NCBI GenBank assembly: GCA_009760855.2
Contig: WPIO01000135.1
Location: 60,001-124,000, forward strand
Reading direction: 5' to 3'
DNA from: Cristatella mucedo
Taxonomy: Eukaryota > Bryozoa > Phylactolaemata > Cristatellidae
DNA: 64,000 nucleotides
Shown: one piece after another, positions 11,731 through 23,930 of the stretch
Numbering within the stretch: position 1 is the stretch's first letter
How the letters are laid out: each line of letters begins with the position of its first letter
Position numbers and translations under genes: made by a program
The notes under the pieces: model-generated
Database searches by the model: none
The model's input: the letters and a program-made list of their open reading frames with translations, nothing else
What the model was told of the DNA's origin: nothing

Positions 11731-12152
11731 GAGGAAAAGACTAGGAACGGGATAGACATAAAACAGCAAACAGAAGCTTGACTACAGCGTTTAATCCTAT
11801 TAACGAAGCACGAGTCAATCACCTAAGCTCGCACTAAGCTTTCTAGCATTGACCAATAGGTCGATGTTTTCTGCTCACGTCCATCCTTTTTCGGACGCTA
11901 GAAATGAGGTAGCAAGCACTTCCAGTGTCCGAAACGGGAGAAAGGTGAACTAAGCAGCCAAATCCACCCTAAGCCGGTCACAAAATACAACTGTCAATCT
12001 GAAATTCTTCAAAAATGAGCCATGCTCTATCTTACGTTTGTCAGCAAAATTTTATCTCAGCTAGCATGCACGCAGAGAACCTAAATCTCATGTAAGCGTT
12101 TTTAGGAGAAATTGTGGCGCCACCCGGCTTGGGCACCGGCTAAACTAGCAAC

Positions 12153-13003
12153 ATTGTCCACGGAATCTATTACAGCATGAACCGGTAACAAGAATGCTCA
12201 GGGACGTTTGAAGCCAATTTAAAAACAAGCCCAGCAAGCCTTAGCATGGTGCGAGTACCGTGGCGTTCTTTGACGAGCTCCTTCGACGCACGACGTCATT
12301 TGAATCCAGCCGTGCTTCCTAAGCTTCCGTCAGACTCTCTTGAATATCTACAACAAAATTTGCGAGCGTCGGCAAGTTCTGAGCAAGACAGCAAATTTCA
12401 TAAAGCGAGACACGCTGCCACCTGCACGCGGCTCCGACCGCTAGTAAATCGACGTAGGCCACCAGCCGTGCCGCCATGATTGATCCAACGCAGTAACAGG
12501 CCCGATCGCCTATATCTAATTCGCCCCGGCCACGCCACAGCGGATGTTACCATATAAGGAAATTTGTTAGCTTGGCATTGTCCACGGAATCTATTGCAGC
12601 ATGAACCGGTAACAAGAATACTCAGGGACGTTTGAAGGCAATTTAAAAACAAGCCCAGCAAGCCTTAGCATGGTGCGAGTACCGTGGCGTTCTTTGACGA
12701 GTTCCTTTAACTTCGACGCACGTCATTTGAATCCAGCCGTGCTTCCTAAGCTTCCGTCAGAATCTCTTGAATATCTACAACAAAATTTGCGAGCGTCGGA
12801 AAGTTTCACGCTGGACAGAAATATTCATAAAGCGAGAGACGCTGCCACCTGCACGCGGCTCCGACCGCTAGTAAATCGTCGTGGGCTACCAGCCGTGTCG
12901 CCATGATTGATCCAACGCTGTAACCGTTCGGATCGCCTCTATTTATACCGCCCCGGCCACGCCACAGCGGATGTTACCATATAAGGAAATTTGTTAGCTT
13001 GGC
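12153..13003 (+). repeat. 424-bp tandem duplication with a reading frame kept in both units
   Basis: Unit 1 is 12153-12576 and unit 2 is 12577-13003. Both begin ATTGTCCACGGAATCTATT and end CCATATAAGGAAATTTGTTAGCTTGG. Each has a frame starting MVRVPWRSLTSSF (12246-12479, 77 codons; 12670-12906, 78 codons). The units differ by a 6-bp and a 3-bp indel within the frame and by substitutions, yet the frame stays open with the same stop region. No protein family was recognised. This may be a duplicated coding or regulatory segment, or chance. Confidence 0.8.
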
Positions 13004-13854
13004 TTCCGGATCTAGAACCTTCCACAATCGCTTGCCCATTGTCCTAGCTTGAGGAGACTTGACTTAAAGCGACGGCACGGATCATTGGAGCCCGTGAACA
13101 GTCTTTGTTCAAAGAACAAGAGCTCGGGCCGTTTCAAGCCGTCCCATTGGCCACTCAAGCGAGACACAGCTATCCGAATAGCCAGCGGCGGGCGACCGTG
13201 GTGGCTGGCTTCTCCTCTTCTTCTCGAGGGCTTCGTTCAATGTCGATGCACTGTGCGGCAGCTCGGCAGTTTGAGCAGTGAATTGCACACAGATCTTTCC
13301 AGAAGTCATGCAAGTTAAATGCTTTGCTAATTCCTCTAGTCAGACGCCGATGAGTCTAGCAGTGGGTTATAAAGGCGTTTTTGTGGCTTGCTCTCTTGTA
13401 TACACACTGAACTGGCGAGCCGGGTCTGCGATTGGTTTTGGTTGCAAACGCAGGCAATAGACTAACAGCGCCTCGATCGGTGCTTGATTTTAAAATCGAC
13501 GTGTGCGACGACGATGTCAATAGCTAATCTTGTTGAGCATCTACAAGTTGGGACTGGACATAATACTGCCTTGCTTTGAAGGTCGATCCATACTGTTAAA
13601 CCATACACTATATACTGCCTATTTACATCTTATTGTCAAGCTGATAAAATATCTATTTGTCCGAAAAAACGTACTCGGGATTTTCCATCAAGTTTTTGAT
13701 TAGATTCCTGCCGCAGGCACTTCCTTACTGGCCAGTGCTAAAACGGTGGGGGCCTTATGGCTCCTAAGGCTATTCCGTCGATGCATACAAGACTAATTAA
13801 CTAACAATATAACATGCTGATGTTATGTCGCGTTATGTATCTCATTCTATAACT
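13004..13854. other. Unassigned, possible weak S2-like SINE at 13690-13800
   Basis: GC-rich flank of the tandem duplication; frames at 13049-13318 on both strands are overlapping and unrecognised. GATTAGATTCCTGCCGCAGG at about 13700 resembles the S2 B box and following bases, but the match is weak. Confidence 0.3.
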
Positions 13855-14950
13855 CATCAAAGCCACAAAAGCTATGTGAGTGTTATGCAGGAGAGTTTTG
13901 CATAGCTCAGTCACAGTCTAACTGGCATTCGATAAGCATTCAGTAGCCAACGGACTTCATCTCATGCAACAACAATAAAGCGGGAAGCATAGCAGAGTCT
14001 GGAGAGCAATAGAGGTAGTGAGTAGCATGGCAGTAGCAGTTTAAGACGGCTGGAAAGGATGTGTCATAGTCGGCAGCAGGACAGTAGTTGTCACTGGGTA
14101 AGAATCGTGGAAGTGAGCTCCCCAGTCTATGATATGTGGAGCAAAACCTTCTGTCACGCTTAAGTGGAGAAATGGAGCAGCTAAGTTATTGTCTATCGTT
14201 GTGGAACTGTGTCTCCGGCGGCAGCAGGTCTAGTGGAGTCTCAAAAAGACACGAAGACACGTGCGGGCGAACGTGAGGGGTGAACGAGAGTCTCTCTTTA
14301 TTCCCCCAGCATATACGAGCTGAGGGCTGACTCACCACAGATAAGGGAGTGCATCTGTGGTGGGCCACATGCTTACATCAAAGGCGGCACCGAGTCATTT
14401 GCTCAACCGCCTGCTGCAGGTGGGGCAGACATTAGTGGCTGATGCTGCTGCACTAATGGCAATAGCAGAAGCAGCAGGCTCACGCAACACAATACACAAC
14501 CTGTGGGAACGAGGAGGTTAAGACTGGTGCAACAGTTCAGCTTAGTATGGAGGAGCTAAGCCGTGGCAGACATTTTAGGTCAAAGTAAGAATTTTGCTCT
14601 ATAATATCCGTTGGTCAATCGCCAGCTATCCTAGCTCTTTTAGCAAAGGATGCACTTCGTCAAACCTCTGGGATTTGCAAATCAGCCTTGCAGCTATATT
14701 CATAGCCATCTGCAGCGGCACACTGGCTTTTCTCGGTAGCCCACCCAAACAATTATATTTTTCTAGCTGAGACAGAACAAAGAAGCTAGTTAATTTGTTG
14801 AAAGCCACTGCGGAAGACAGTTCCTAATCTTATAAAGGGATCGGACGTGATGGCTAGCTGTGGAAGCAGTCTTCCTACCGAAGCTTTCAAAATGTAGGCT
14901 GTTGTCGAAGAACAACACATAAATTCCCAGTACATGGTGATGGTCGATTA
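13855..14950 (-). mobile_element. LINE-B copy, minus strand, split by a 335-bp insertion
   Basis: The 3' untranslated part occupies 13855-14199 and the RT C-terminal region 14535-14950. A minus frame at 14808-14626 shows LPRKASVPLQM, MNIAARLICKSQRFDEVHPLLKELG and SFFVLSQL, equivalent to the FVTSRLDYCNSLL, NAAARL and LLxxLHWLP blocks of CR1/L2-type RTs. Several residues and the frame are degraded. The 14200-14534 segment between them is not LINE-B. Confidence 0.7.
14200..14534 (-). mobile_element. Possible solo LTR inserted in LINE-B
   Basis: On the minus strand the segment begins TGTTGCACCAG and ends GACACAGTTCCACA, giving TG...CA ends with short inverted similarity, and carries AATAAA (plus positions 14297-14302) followed by GAGAGACTC. 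That fits an LTR with a polyadenylation signal. I found no clear target-site duplication, so it could be another kind of insertion. Confidence 0.4.
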
Positions 14951-14984
14951 ACAGCATCATCTATTAGCAGAGCAAATTTTGAAT

Positions 14985-15360
14985 TTCTGTCTTACACAGG
15001 ACAAAGTCACAAAGACTATGTGGGTGTTGTGCAGGAGAGTTTTGTATAGCCCACTCACAGCCTAAGCGGCATTCGGAACGCATTCGGTAGCCAGCAGACT
15101 TCATCTCACGCAACAAAGAGAAAGTTGGAAGCATAAAAAAGTCAGGAGAGCGGTTGAGGTAGTTATTAGAATGGAAGTAGCAGCTCGAAACCACCGGAAA
15201 TGATGTGCCATAGTTGGCAGCAGGAGCGTATTTGTCGTTGCCTAAGAATCGTGGAAGCAACATCCACAGTCTGGCACCAACATATCTAAAGCTTCTGTCG
15301 CCAACGGTCTTTAAGCTGAATAATGGAACAGCTAGTTTATTGTTCGTACAGGACCTGAGG
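14985..15360 (-). mobile_element. LINE-B 3' end fragment
   Basis: A minus frame at 15263-14964 has LPRFLGNDKYAPAANYGTSF and LREMKSAGYRMRSECRLG. The same peptide-like string is seen at 8299-8544 (plus). Just upstream, about 15360-15260, are remnants of VGDRSFRYVGARLW, equivalent to the FGDRAFSSYAPKAWNSLP block that ends non-LTR RT proteins, so this is the end of the ORF plus 3' untranslated region. Confidence 0.65.
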
Positions 15361-15420
15361 GCACGAGGATGTTGGAACTGCTGATGCAGTTCAGCAAGAT
15401 ATTGACGGAGGATACTGTAC

Positions 15421-16389
15421 GACTACTGTAAGTCGTACCAATCGATCCAGAAAAGGCCAAGTCTAGCTTCTATAAAAACATTGTTGAATCACAGATACAA
15501 AATCCAAAAATGTTGATGCGAACGATCAACCATCTTCTCAGCCGCTCCTAGATTAGCTCCTTACCTAATGATTATTGTGATGGCCTAGCCAATCGCTTGA
15601 CTCGGTACTTTGTCCAGAAGATGAACAAAATCAGGGAGTCTATCCTGCGATGCCAAAATCCTCCTTAGAATGCTTTCCCTCAATTCCTGGCAGCACCTCA
15701 AGGTCTAAATTTAACTAGGTTACAAGTGATCTCGTAATGAAGCTCACATTCCAATCAAAGAAGAAGACAACACATCCTTTGGACTCTATTCTCACGGTTC
15801 TGCTCCTACATTGCATTGATCTGCTGCAGCCATGCATAACTAACATCATTAATATGGCATTAGCCTAAGGCAATTTCCAAGCACCTTTCGAAAAAGTTGT
15901 AGTCAGGCCACTTCTCAAGAAAGTGAAACTAGACCAAGAGAACTTAAGTAACAACCTACCGATTTTCCCTTCTTCTATTCCTATAGAAGATACAGGAACG
16001 GGCCCTGGCTGACATACTGAGCTCACATATTGAAACTTCAAACCTTGCCAGTAAGTTATAGTCTGGCTTTGGAGCTAACACTTCACGGAATCAGCATTGC
16101 TTAGGATGTACAATGACCTGCTTAGGAATGCAGATATGGTTAGAAGGTTTCAGCTTGTTTTGCTCCATCTTTCGGCAGCTTTTGAAACTATCGATCACCA
16201 AGTTCTTCTAGAGCACCTAGTTTGAGGTATTATCTCAGTGGGAGACTCATGAGTATTGACGTGAATGGACAAAGATCATCCGACGTACCTCTGAAATATG
16301 GAGTACCTCAGGGCTCCGCGCTAGGTCCGGTTCTTTTCACGGTTTTTACCCTCCCTCTTGCTGATGCGATTGCCAAGCACAATCTCGGC
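15421..16389 (+). mobile_element. LINE-A copy, 5' portion (before the hAT insertion)
   Basis: It starts at GACTACTGTAAGTCGTACC, the EN-RT linker region, so the endonuclease is missing. It contains degraded RT blocks: the linker with MLMRTINHLLSR-like sequence, then the palm N-terminal block, and at 16222-16380 YLSGRLMSIDVNGQRSSDVP, GVPQGSALGPVLFTVFTLP and LADAIAKHNL. The frame is broken by frameshifts. The copy continues at 18650 after the hAT element. Confidence 0.85.
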
Positions 16390-18649
16390 CAGGGGTGGAA
16401 ACCTTTTGACTCGCGGGCGTTAGTGGTTTCTAAATTTTGACAGAGGGGTCGGGCCAGAATAGGAGAATGGTATGTTTGTGTGAACTACTCTAAATTAAAT
16501 GTAGAAACCATTACATGAAAGATTTGGGCTTGAACAAGCAGCCAAACACCATTGTGCTTTGTCCATTTTAAAATTGTTTTAAAAATTTTATTATTGTAAT
16601 AACGTAGCAATAAACTACCATTCAGTTTCAGTGGGAACAGTGTTGTTGGTCTCCTTTGTTTGCAATTGCATCAATTTCTGGCGTTATACTTTTCGTAGCA
16701 ATTCTCAAGCTAGATCTAAGGTGTTGCTCAGGTAAGTTGGATCTCTGACGGGCTTTGTTGATGTTCGTGACGCTAAATGTCCGTTTATACACATAGGTTG
16801 GGCCAAAAAACGTCAGCATCTTCTATACCATCCTCCAAAGGTTTGGAAACGTGGCTTCGTTAAGTGAAGCATACAAGTTGTTCAGTTTAGGAGAAGTGAA
16901 CTTCTCCTTCAATACAGAGTCAGACTGAAGAGCTATTAGTTCTAACTGCAGCTCCCGTGGTACGGTTTCAGGGTCTTGTGACAGGGGACAGGAAACCAGC
17001 TGAAGAGACTTTTCAATTTTTTCAAAGTCACAGTAACGACGGCAGAATTCTTCGTGCTGGTCTTTGAGTGATTTTCTGTATTTCTGCCAGTTTCGGGTCG
17101 CCACTTTCCGCGTGGCTAGTGTGGGGAAATGAGTGAAAGATTTGTTTGAAATTTCTCTGGAGAAAAGAGTCAGTTTGGATTTGAATGCCCTAACATTTGT
17201 GTAAATTTCGTGCAAAAGTTTATTTTTCTCCTGTAGCTTGGTGTTCAGCTCATTCATGTGTGAAACTATGTCCGCAACAAATGCAAAGTCACAAAGTCAG
17301 TTCTAGTCACCTAGCTCAAGAAATTTGTCGGATCTCCCCATTAAATCCAAAAATGCTGTGATCTCCTCCTTCAGCTCACACACTTTTTGAAAGACTTTGC
17401 ACAAATTTAGCCAGTGCACACGAACATGGTAAAGTAAGTCCTGGTGATCTGCATTGGTTTCTTCCAGGAATGTAATAAACTGACGACGCTGAAGTTCCCT
17501 TGCTTGTATAAAGTTAACAAGTTTTACGACTGGATTCACGATATGATCAAGCTGCCATATAGACTTGAACATAACTTCCTGATGAATGATGCAGAGAAGG
17601 AAAATAATATCCTGACCTGACAGAGAAGGAAAATAATATCCTCTTTTACTTTTTCCTGGTCTTTTTAGCAGCCCAACTTTTTTCCTAGTTACATTTGGCG
17701 ATCAATCCGTGGTGACATTACCAAGTTTACGCTAAGGTAGCTTCATTATATGATTATTCATTATATGATGACAGCAGACACCGGGTAATACAACTCCTCT
17801 CTCCTCGTTTTTTCTTTTACGGAATCCATGGTCAAAATTCCTGTGATCTCAAAACTGTCGCTAATCCCTCGGACAAAATTAGGAGCTGAGCGGTGTCTTT
17901 TAAGTCGTTACTTTCATCCAATGCGAGTGAATATAACTTAATGGACTCCGCCTTTCTCTTTAATTTTCTGGCTGTATCTTCTTGCTCTCCGGACTCAAGT
18001 GACCTGCTGTCTCAACCACGCATTCTTTTAAGAATTCGCCTTCGGAGAAAGGCTTACTGGCCCTTGCTAATTTGAATGCCAGTAAAATACTTGCCTTAGT
18101 AATTGACTCTTAAATAGCAGTTTGTCTGTGAAAAAGGTTTTGCTGAGTCTCTAAATTAGCCGTCAATATCTGAGCTGTAGCGGCCCGTTCTTTGGGAGAC
18201 TGTTGACTGGCGTAATTAGCATGTTTTGTGGCGAAATGACAGCTAATATTGTATTCTTTTTAAAGACTGCTACAGTTTGTTGGCATATTAGACATACCGC
18301 TGTTGATCGGACTTCTGTGAAAAAATATTTTGTTGTCCACTCTTTATTGAACACTCGGCACTCACTGTCTACTTTTCTTTTCCTCGGTCCGCTCATTTTT
18401 AATGAAATGCTGAAAGTACAAAGGTACAAAATGAAGTAGAGAGTAACCATAATGCGTCAAACTCTAGTGTCAACATCTTCGGGGTGCGCTATCTGCTGGG
18501 GAAATATAGGAATAACAGCTATATCAATAATTGAGGTGTCATAATGATAAATTTAAATTTTATAATATAACGTGGACGAGATTGGAAGGCCCGATTAAAA
18601 AGCCCAACAGGCCGTATGTGGTCCACGGGCCGCCGTTTGCCCATGTCTG
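16390..18649 (-). mobile_element. hAT DNA transposon, 2260 bp, with 8-bp target duplication
   Basis: The left end is CAGGGGTGGAAACC and the right end read inward on the minus strand is CAGACATGGGCAAACGGCGG, the CAGGGGTGGGCAAAC type of terminal inverted repeat known for hAT elements, with mismatches. It is flanked by ATCTCGGC (16382-16389) and ATCTAGGC (18650-18657), an 8-bp duplication with one change. It interrupts a LINE-A copy whose sequence continues on both sides. It encodes a decayed transposase on the minus strand. Confidence 0.93.
16628..18396 (-). pseudogene. Decayed hAT transposase (GTF2IRD2/ZBED-like)
   Basis: The likely start is ATG at 18396 (MSGPRKRKVDSECRVF), followed by EWTTKYFFTEVRSTAVCLIC, the N-terminal zinc-binding region of the hAT group that gave rise to vertebrate GTF2IRD2-type genes. 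Middle blocks at 17572-17303 (HIVNPVVKLVNFIQ, RQFITFLEETNADHQDLLYH, VRVHWLNLCKVFQKV) and 17257-16823 (NELNTKLQEKNKLLHEIY, FSREISNKSFTHFP) follow in order, then a C-terminal piece at 16819-16628. Stops and frameshifts separate the blocks, so no full protein is made. The order and content match the family; the closest subfamily is inferred. Confidence 0.85.
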
Positions 18650-19745
18650 ATCTAGGCTGTCACTTCTATACGGATGACACTCAGTTGTACCTTTGATTTG
18701 ATCCCTCCAAGCCTTCGATCACTTCGAATTCTCTCAATTCACTTGCTGCATGCACTGATAACATCAGCACATAGAAGGCAGCAAATTTTCTTAAAATAGA
18801 CGATGATAAAACTAAATTATCCGTTATAGGCAACCACAGTGTGATTCAGAAATTGGAAAAGCTGATGCTCAAAATTAACTCTGAGAGGCATATCTCCTGT
18901 TAATCCGCTCAAAATCTAGGTGTCATGTTCCAAAGTGACCGCTCTTTAAACGACTACAAGCTCCAAATCAAGTCTGCCTACTTTCGGCTGCATAACAATG
19001 CTACAATTCAGGCTTGTTTTGATAAGGATACTACGTCTAAGTTTGTCCGTGCATTTGTGACATCACATCTTCACTTCTGTAACTCGCTGCTTGCTGGACT
19101 ACCGGAATGTGCAATCGAGTGATTACAGCTGGTGCAAAACTTCGCAGCTAGGCTTGTCTGTCGTCAGCTTCGCAGTTGCCTCATCACACCAGCTGACATG
19201 CATTGACTCCAAGTCAAGCAACGGATCAACTTCAAGGTTTTGTTGCTCATTTTAGGTCACTTTATTCTTTGGGTCCAGCCAATCGCTCAGATCTACTCCC
19301 CCAACAGGCCAAGCAACGTACCACATACTTTTCGGAATCCTCGAACAAAAACTCGAACAAACCTCAAATACTTTGGAGATCGTGCATTTACTTCGTATGC
19401 TCCCGAAGCCCGGAACTCACTCCCGACATCCGTCACGACATCTCCTGACTTGACCATATTTAAAAAGAAATTAAAAACGCGTCTAATTACCACAACATTT
19501 AGTGGATCTCTGTGATTCGTTCTTTATGTGCTTATGCGTGCTGACAATGTGTACGCTGCCACTAACCACACTTGCATGCTGACCCTGTGCATGTCACCCC
19601 TAACTATGTTATTCATGTTGTTTTTCAAGCATGATATTCCTCACCATTCAATAATGTTTCCCTTTGCACAAATGTAAAGCACCTACAAAGAGATTGAGTT
19701 CTCTGAGGGCGCTTTATCAAGTGTATTATTATAATTATTCTATTA
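18650..19745 (+). mobile_element. LINE-A copy, 3' portion (after the hAT insertion)
   Basis: It resumes the copy of 15421-16389 at CTAGGCTGTCACTTCTATACGG (Y-T-D-D-T-Q-L-Y-L at the catalytic site) and continues through the HFLK, DKDTTSK and LVQN blocks to the 3' end, GGGCGCTTTATCAAGTGTATTATT. The catalytic-site codon string reads YTDD rather than YADD. Many frameshifts, so inactive. It abuts LINE-B at about 19747. Confidence 0.85.
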
Positions 19746-19746
19746 T

Positions 19747-21330
19747 TAGATAGTAAGGAGCCAAGCCCTGGCTGCCCTTGTGGGTCAGCGTAAAAACTTT
19801 TCTCTGTACCCGTTGATCAACCGGCAGCGATTCTAGCTCTTTTAGCAAAGCCGATACGTCGTCAGACGTCTGGGACTTGCGAACTGGCCTTGCAGCCATA
19901 TTACTAGCCATCTGCCGTGGCCTTGCTGCTTTTCGCGGTAGCCTAGCGAAAAGGGAGTTCCAATAATCAAGGCGAGACAGAACATAGAAGCTTGTTAAAT
20001 TTTAGGCAAGCCACCGTGGAAGACAGCTCCTAATCTTGGATAGGGATCGCATGTGATATCTAGCTGTAGAAGCAGCCTCCTCAATGAAGCTTTCAAAATT
20101 TAGGTTGTCGAAAACCCCTAAATTTCAACCACGTGGTGATGGTTCCACAATGGGACCACCATGACAGTATTACAAGAGCAAAGCCTGATAATCCAGCCAT
20201 GCTTAGGGTGTTCCGTGAGCCGCAGTTCGGCTTTATCGTCCTTTAATTTCAAGAAATTAACCGACATCCAGGATAAAATGCAAGGCGAGCATTTATTTTA
20301 TCACTTGCTGCAGCAGATTTTGATGGTTTTAATTACAAATACAGCTGAGTATTGTCAGTATAAAAGTGAAATCCTATAAATTCTATGGGCCTTAATCACT
20401 TTTTCCAGAGGTTGAGTATAAATGGTGAACAGTAATGGACCGAGGACGGAACCATGAGGAACTTCACAGGCGACTAGTCTGGTGGATGAGACCTGATCCC
20501 CACTTGACATAGATTGAACAAGATCGGACAACTAAGATTAAAACCACGCTGATTCTTAGTCTGCCAATCTGAGGGTTGTTCTCAAGCCTTCAAGTTGGAA
20601 ATTGTCATCACTGGTGTCGATGGCAGCTGCTAGACCTAGCAGCGCTAGAACAGTGCCATACCCGCCATCATTGCTGCATATTATGTCATTGGTTACATTG
20701 AGGAGAGGAAAAAAGCAGTTTCATTGGAGTGCTGCCACTTGAACCCCGATTGAAATTTGTCTGAAATATCGCTCTTTTCAACGAGTGCCACCAGCTTCTT
20801 AGTGAACATTTTCCCTAGAAGCTGCGACACAAAGGGAAGAAGGGAAACTGGGCAAGTTTGCATTAATCTTTGCAATTATCTAATCCAGGCTTTTTAAAGT
20901 ATAAGTCTAGCAATGGCCGATTTGAAGGACTTGGGTGCATACCCTTTTTCCATAAAAATACTAAAAATCTCGGTTACGGCTGAGCTAAATTGGTGTTCCA
21001 GTGTAGAGCACTGAGATGATAGTATATAGTCTTCAGGAGACAAATAGGGTCGCATGCGGAAACTTTGAAAAACCTGTTAAGGAAGGTCACAGGCTTCGAG
21101 TCAGCAATTGCTTTAGTCAAAGGGTGCTTTTTGGAGGCACGAATGCGAACAATTGTTTCAGCAAAGGATGCCGCAAACATTTCGGCTGAACCGTTAATAT
21201 CAGAGGAGTGAGACCTCTCAGCATTGGTAAGCAAATATTATAGTCTTATACATCTGCTTTGTGTCAATCTGGCAGGACTTTAGTTTGTCAGTAAAAAAAC
21301 ACCTTGTTTTTTAGTTTTCCTTGTGTAGAC
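19747..21330 (-). mobile_element. LINE-B copy, RT region, minus strand
   Basis: Minus frames carry, in order from the right: NAERSHSSDINGSAEMFAASF (21234-20974), PVSLLPFVSQLLGKMFTKKL with DKFQSGFKWQHSNETAFF (20875-20693), PHGSVLGPLLFTIYTQPL at about 20450, and the C-terminal RLxxNMAARLV-like and KELESLPVDQRV-like blocks near 19900. This is the RT of a CR1/L2-type non-LTR element distinct from LINE-A. Stops and frameshifts are frequent. The 5' edge is uncertain. Confidence 0.8.
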
Positions 21331-23060
21331 TCGAAGAAAGTCTTTAAAAATAACTAGATAATAATCTAATCCAGACTTCTTAAAACAGTGTTCAAGCCTG
21401 AGCTAAACACGGCACATCTTTTGAAGTTTTTTTAAATTAAAAGAAATGTTCACGACTTTTTACGTGGGCAGAATGTACGGGAGCATGCTTGTCAAGCGTA
21501 CCTATAAGTTTCATGTTTACAGCGCCTCAGAGACGACACATCTTTCTTAACATATTGCATGCTCAGCAAGCGTAAAAAAGAAGCAATTGAATAGGCCGAT
21601 CTTCAGAATTTACGTAAATGGCAGTAACTTAAGCTGGAGAACAGGCAAGGCTGCATGTACAAATTCCCACCCTCATGGGAGGTGGTTCCATCCATTAGGA
21701 CCATTCCAAGATAACCACATTTGTAAACAGTTCGGAAAGCCATCAGACAAACACCACTGGGGTAAGATTGTGGATGGCGTCATTGCTTTAAGATGGTCTA
21801 TTTGAAGAACTATAATTTGTTTTACCCCGGAACTCAGGTTATTGTGACTATCACAAATTATCAGTCATCTGGAGCCACTCTGCTTCATATCACGCCTTTG
21901 TCTAAAATTGTTATGCAATCAATTCTGCTTGCAATATTCATCACAGCTATTTAAACCATGAATACACACACACACACACACACGTGGGTATTTATATTAT
22001 TATATATCACTCGGGCGTGTGTGTGTGTGTATTTGTCTATGTATGCAGTAAGCTCTTACCTACTTTCGAAAATCCATCTCGGCTATACTTATCTGCTGAT
22101 CTTTAGCAAAATTTTAAAGTTGAGGCCACACGGCACTGTATTGGGTGCTTTAATTTTCGTACACCCGATCCAGTAGGCCTAATTTAAGATGTAAAATATT
22201 GCCAAAGTCAGGGTCTCTCTAGATAAAAGTGTGTCAGACAAACTAGACTATGTATTTTTGATGTGCCTAAATTATTGGAATTAAATGTATTCATGACCCC
22301 GGCCTGCGCCCTTAATCGTCTGCTGGTGATTCAAAACTCTGCCGCAGCTCTAAGTAGATGATCTGGTGTTTCGTAAATGGCTTAGCTGACCCTACGAATC
22401 ACTTCCGTTTGAGCTTCATCGGCGCCCTATCAAGCATTGAATCGATACCAAGATCTCAGTCTGACCAGGAGTTGACCTCACTTGCTTGCAATAGCCTTGG
22501 CCTTCACTTCTGCAGTGCTCACGCGAGAGTCATTCCTTATATGCAACTCTAGAAAACCCACAATATCTAGTGCGTTTTACGCTGGTCAGTTTCAGTAGCT
22601 CACTCAAAGCTAAACCGATGGTTCAAGGTGATTATAATCTTGTGTGTAGCACCATCTAGTGCAGTACGCCGCGGTAAAATCGAGTCATATTTATAATAGC
22701 ACATCATTTAATTAAAACACAATATTACTTGTAAGTACAAAGGTCCCAAGCTCCTTATTCGCCTGACGATGCTTTAATCGACCGCTTAATCTAAGGAGTT
22801 GACCACGCTATCTCAGAGGACTACTCAGGCCTAAATAAGTAGCTGGATATGTCGCTAACATTAATAACTATACTAGGGAAGTAGATGCCCTGGTTCATGC
22901 AAATAGAATCAGCTGTAATGTCAAACATTCTCACATTTCATCAAATGTTCTCTTTCCCTCTGTCTCTCTCTATCTCTCTTTATAATTTGCGTTTTGTGTG
23001 AGTAGATGACCTTCACATTCCTAAGCTCATTAGCAGCGTTTACTTACAGTAGTTTGGTAC
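21331..23060. other. Mostly unassigned, with a short third LINE-like fragment
   Basis: An (AC)n run lies at 21961-21984 with (GT)n near 22018. At about 22300-22350 the plus strand encodes LNRLLVIQNSAAAL, the LxRLQxVQNxAARL block of non-LTR RTs, possibly a third family. No gene was recognised elsewhere. Confidence 0.35.
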
Positions 23061-23930
23061 GGCTCTCTACCGGTGGACTGCGTGATGCAGTGCTGCAGTG
23101 CGGTTAAAACACAGGCGGCCACAACTGGGTGCCGAAAACAACAGTTTATTGTGGGCCTGTTAGTAGTGGTTACGCGCCGACGAAAGTGCTTGACGTGGCG
23201 CGCACCGGATCAACGGAGTAAACTGCTGGAACTCCCGAAGCCCGAGTATAACTGACTACCCTGTGCGTTTACGCGGCGCGTACAGGACCGACGGAGTTAA
23301 CTGCACGAACTTCCGAAGCCCGAGTACATTAAGCTATCCTATGCGCGCGTCACTCGCGATTGCTCCAACCCCGAAGGCGGGTCGCTACAGAACCCCAAGA
23401 TACGAGCAGTTGACTGAGTGGTCGGCAGAACACAACTGCGCAGTCTAAGTTGCCCTAAGTTGTTCGTCACCGTACGTTCGTCTCTCATGCTCTCAAGGCG
23501 TAGTCTGGCATCGAATATCAAGCTGCAGCCGTGCTCTCGAGGCGTAGTCTCTGATCGACTACCAGAGCTGCAGCCCCGAGCTCTTTCAGTCATCCCATTA
23601 TATTCTCTCTCCTCTTAACACCTGACCTCGCGCGTAGCTGCTATTTCTACTTCAGCATATTAGTCAGTGCACGTCCTGACCGCATCGTCTGCACCAGGCT
23701 TCATTCTAACTTTAGCTGGTAGACCACGAGCCGGGCCTATACTAAGTGTTCTGGTCGAACCCGCTTAGACAAGCATATTAGTTGCTCCATCTCCTAACCG
23801 CATTGCCTGCATAAAGCTCCATTCTAACGTGAGCTAGGTGAGTCAGGAGCTGGGTCTGTACCAGGCGCCCTAGTCGACCCTCGCTAAGGCAAGAGCTCCC
23901 ATCGTGGCTAAGCAGAGAGCTGCACCAGTG
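23061..23930 (-). mobile_element. LTR of an unclassified retroelement (copy L1, truncated)
   Basis: On the minus strand it matches the LTRs at 23931-24766 and 37596-38556: a GCTTCGGGAGTTC-type unit repeated about twice (about 23170-23340), then CACAATAAACTGTTG, a polyadenylation signal context, and CCACCGGTAGAGAG. The 5' end (right side) is interrupted by copy L2, two bases before its terminus. The end at about 23061 lacks the terminal GGTTACA and is truncated or diverged. Confidence 0.75.
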
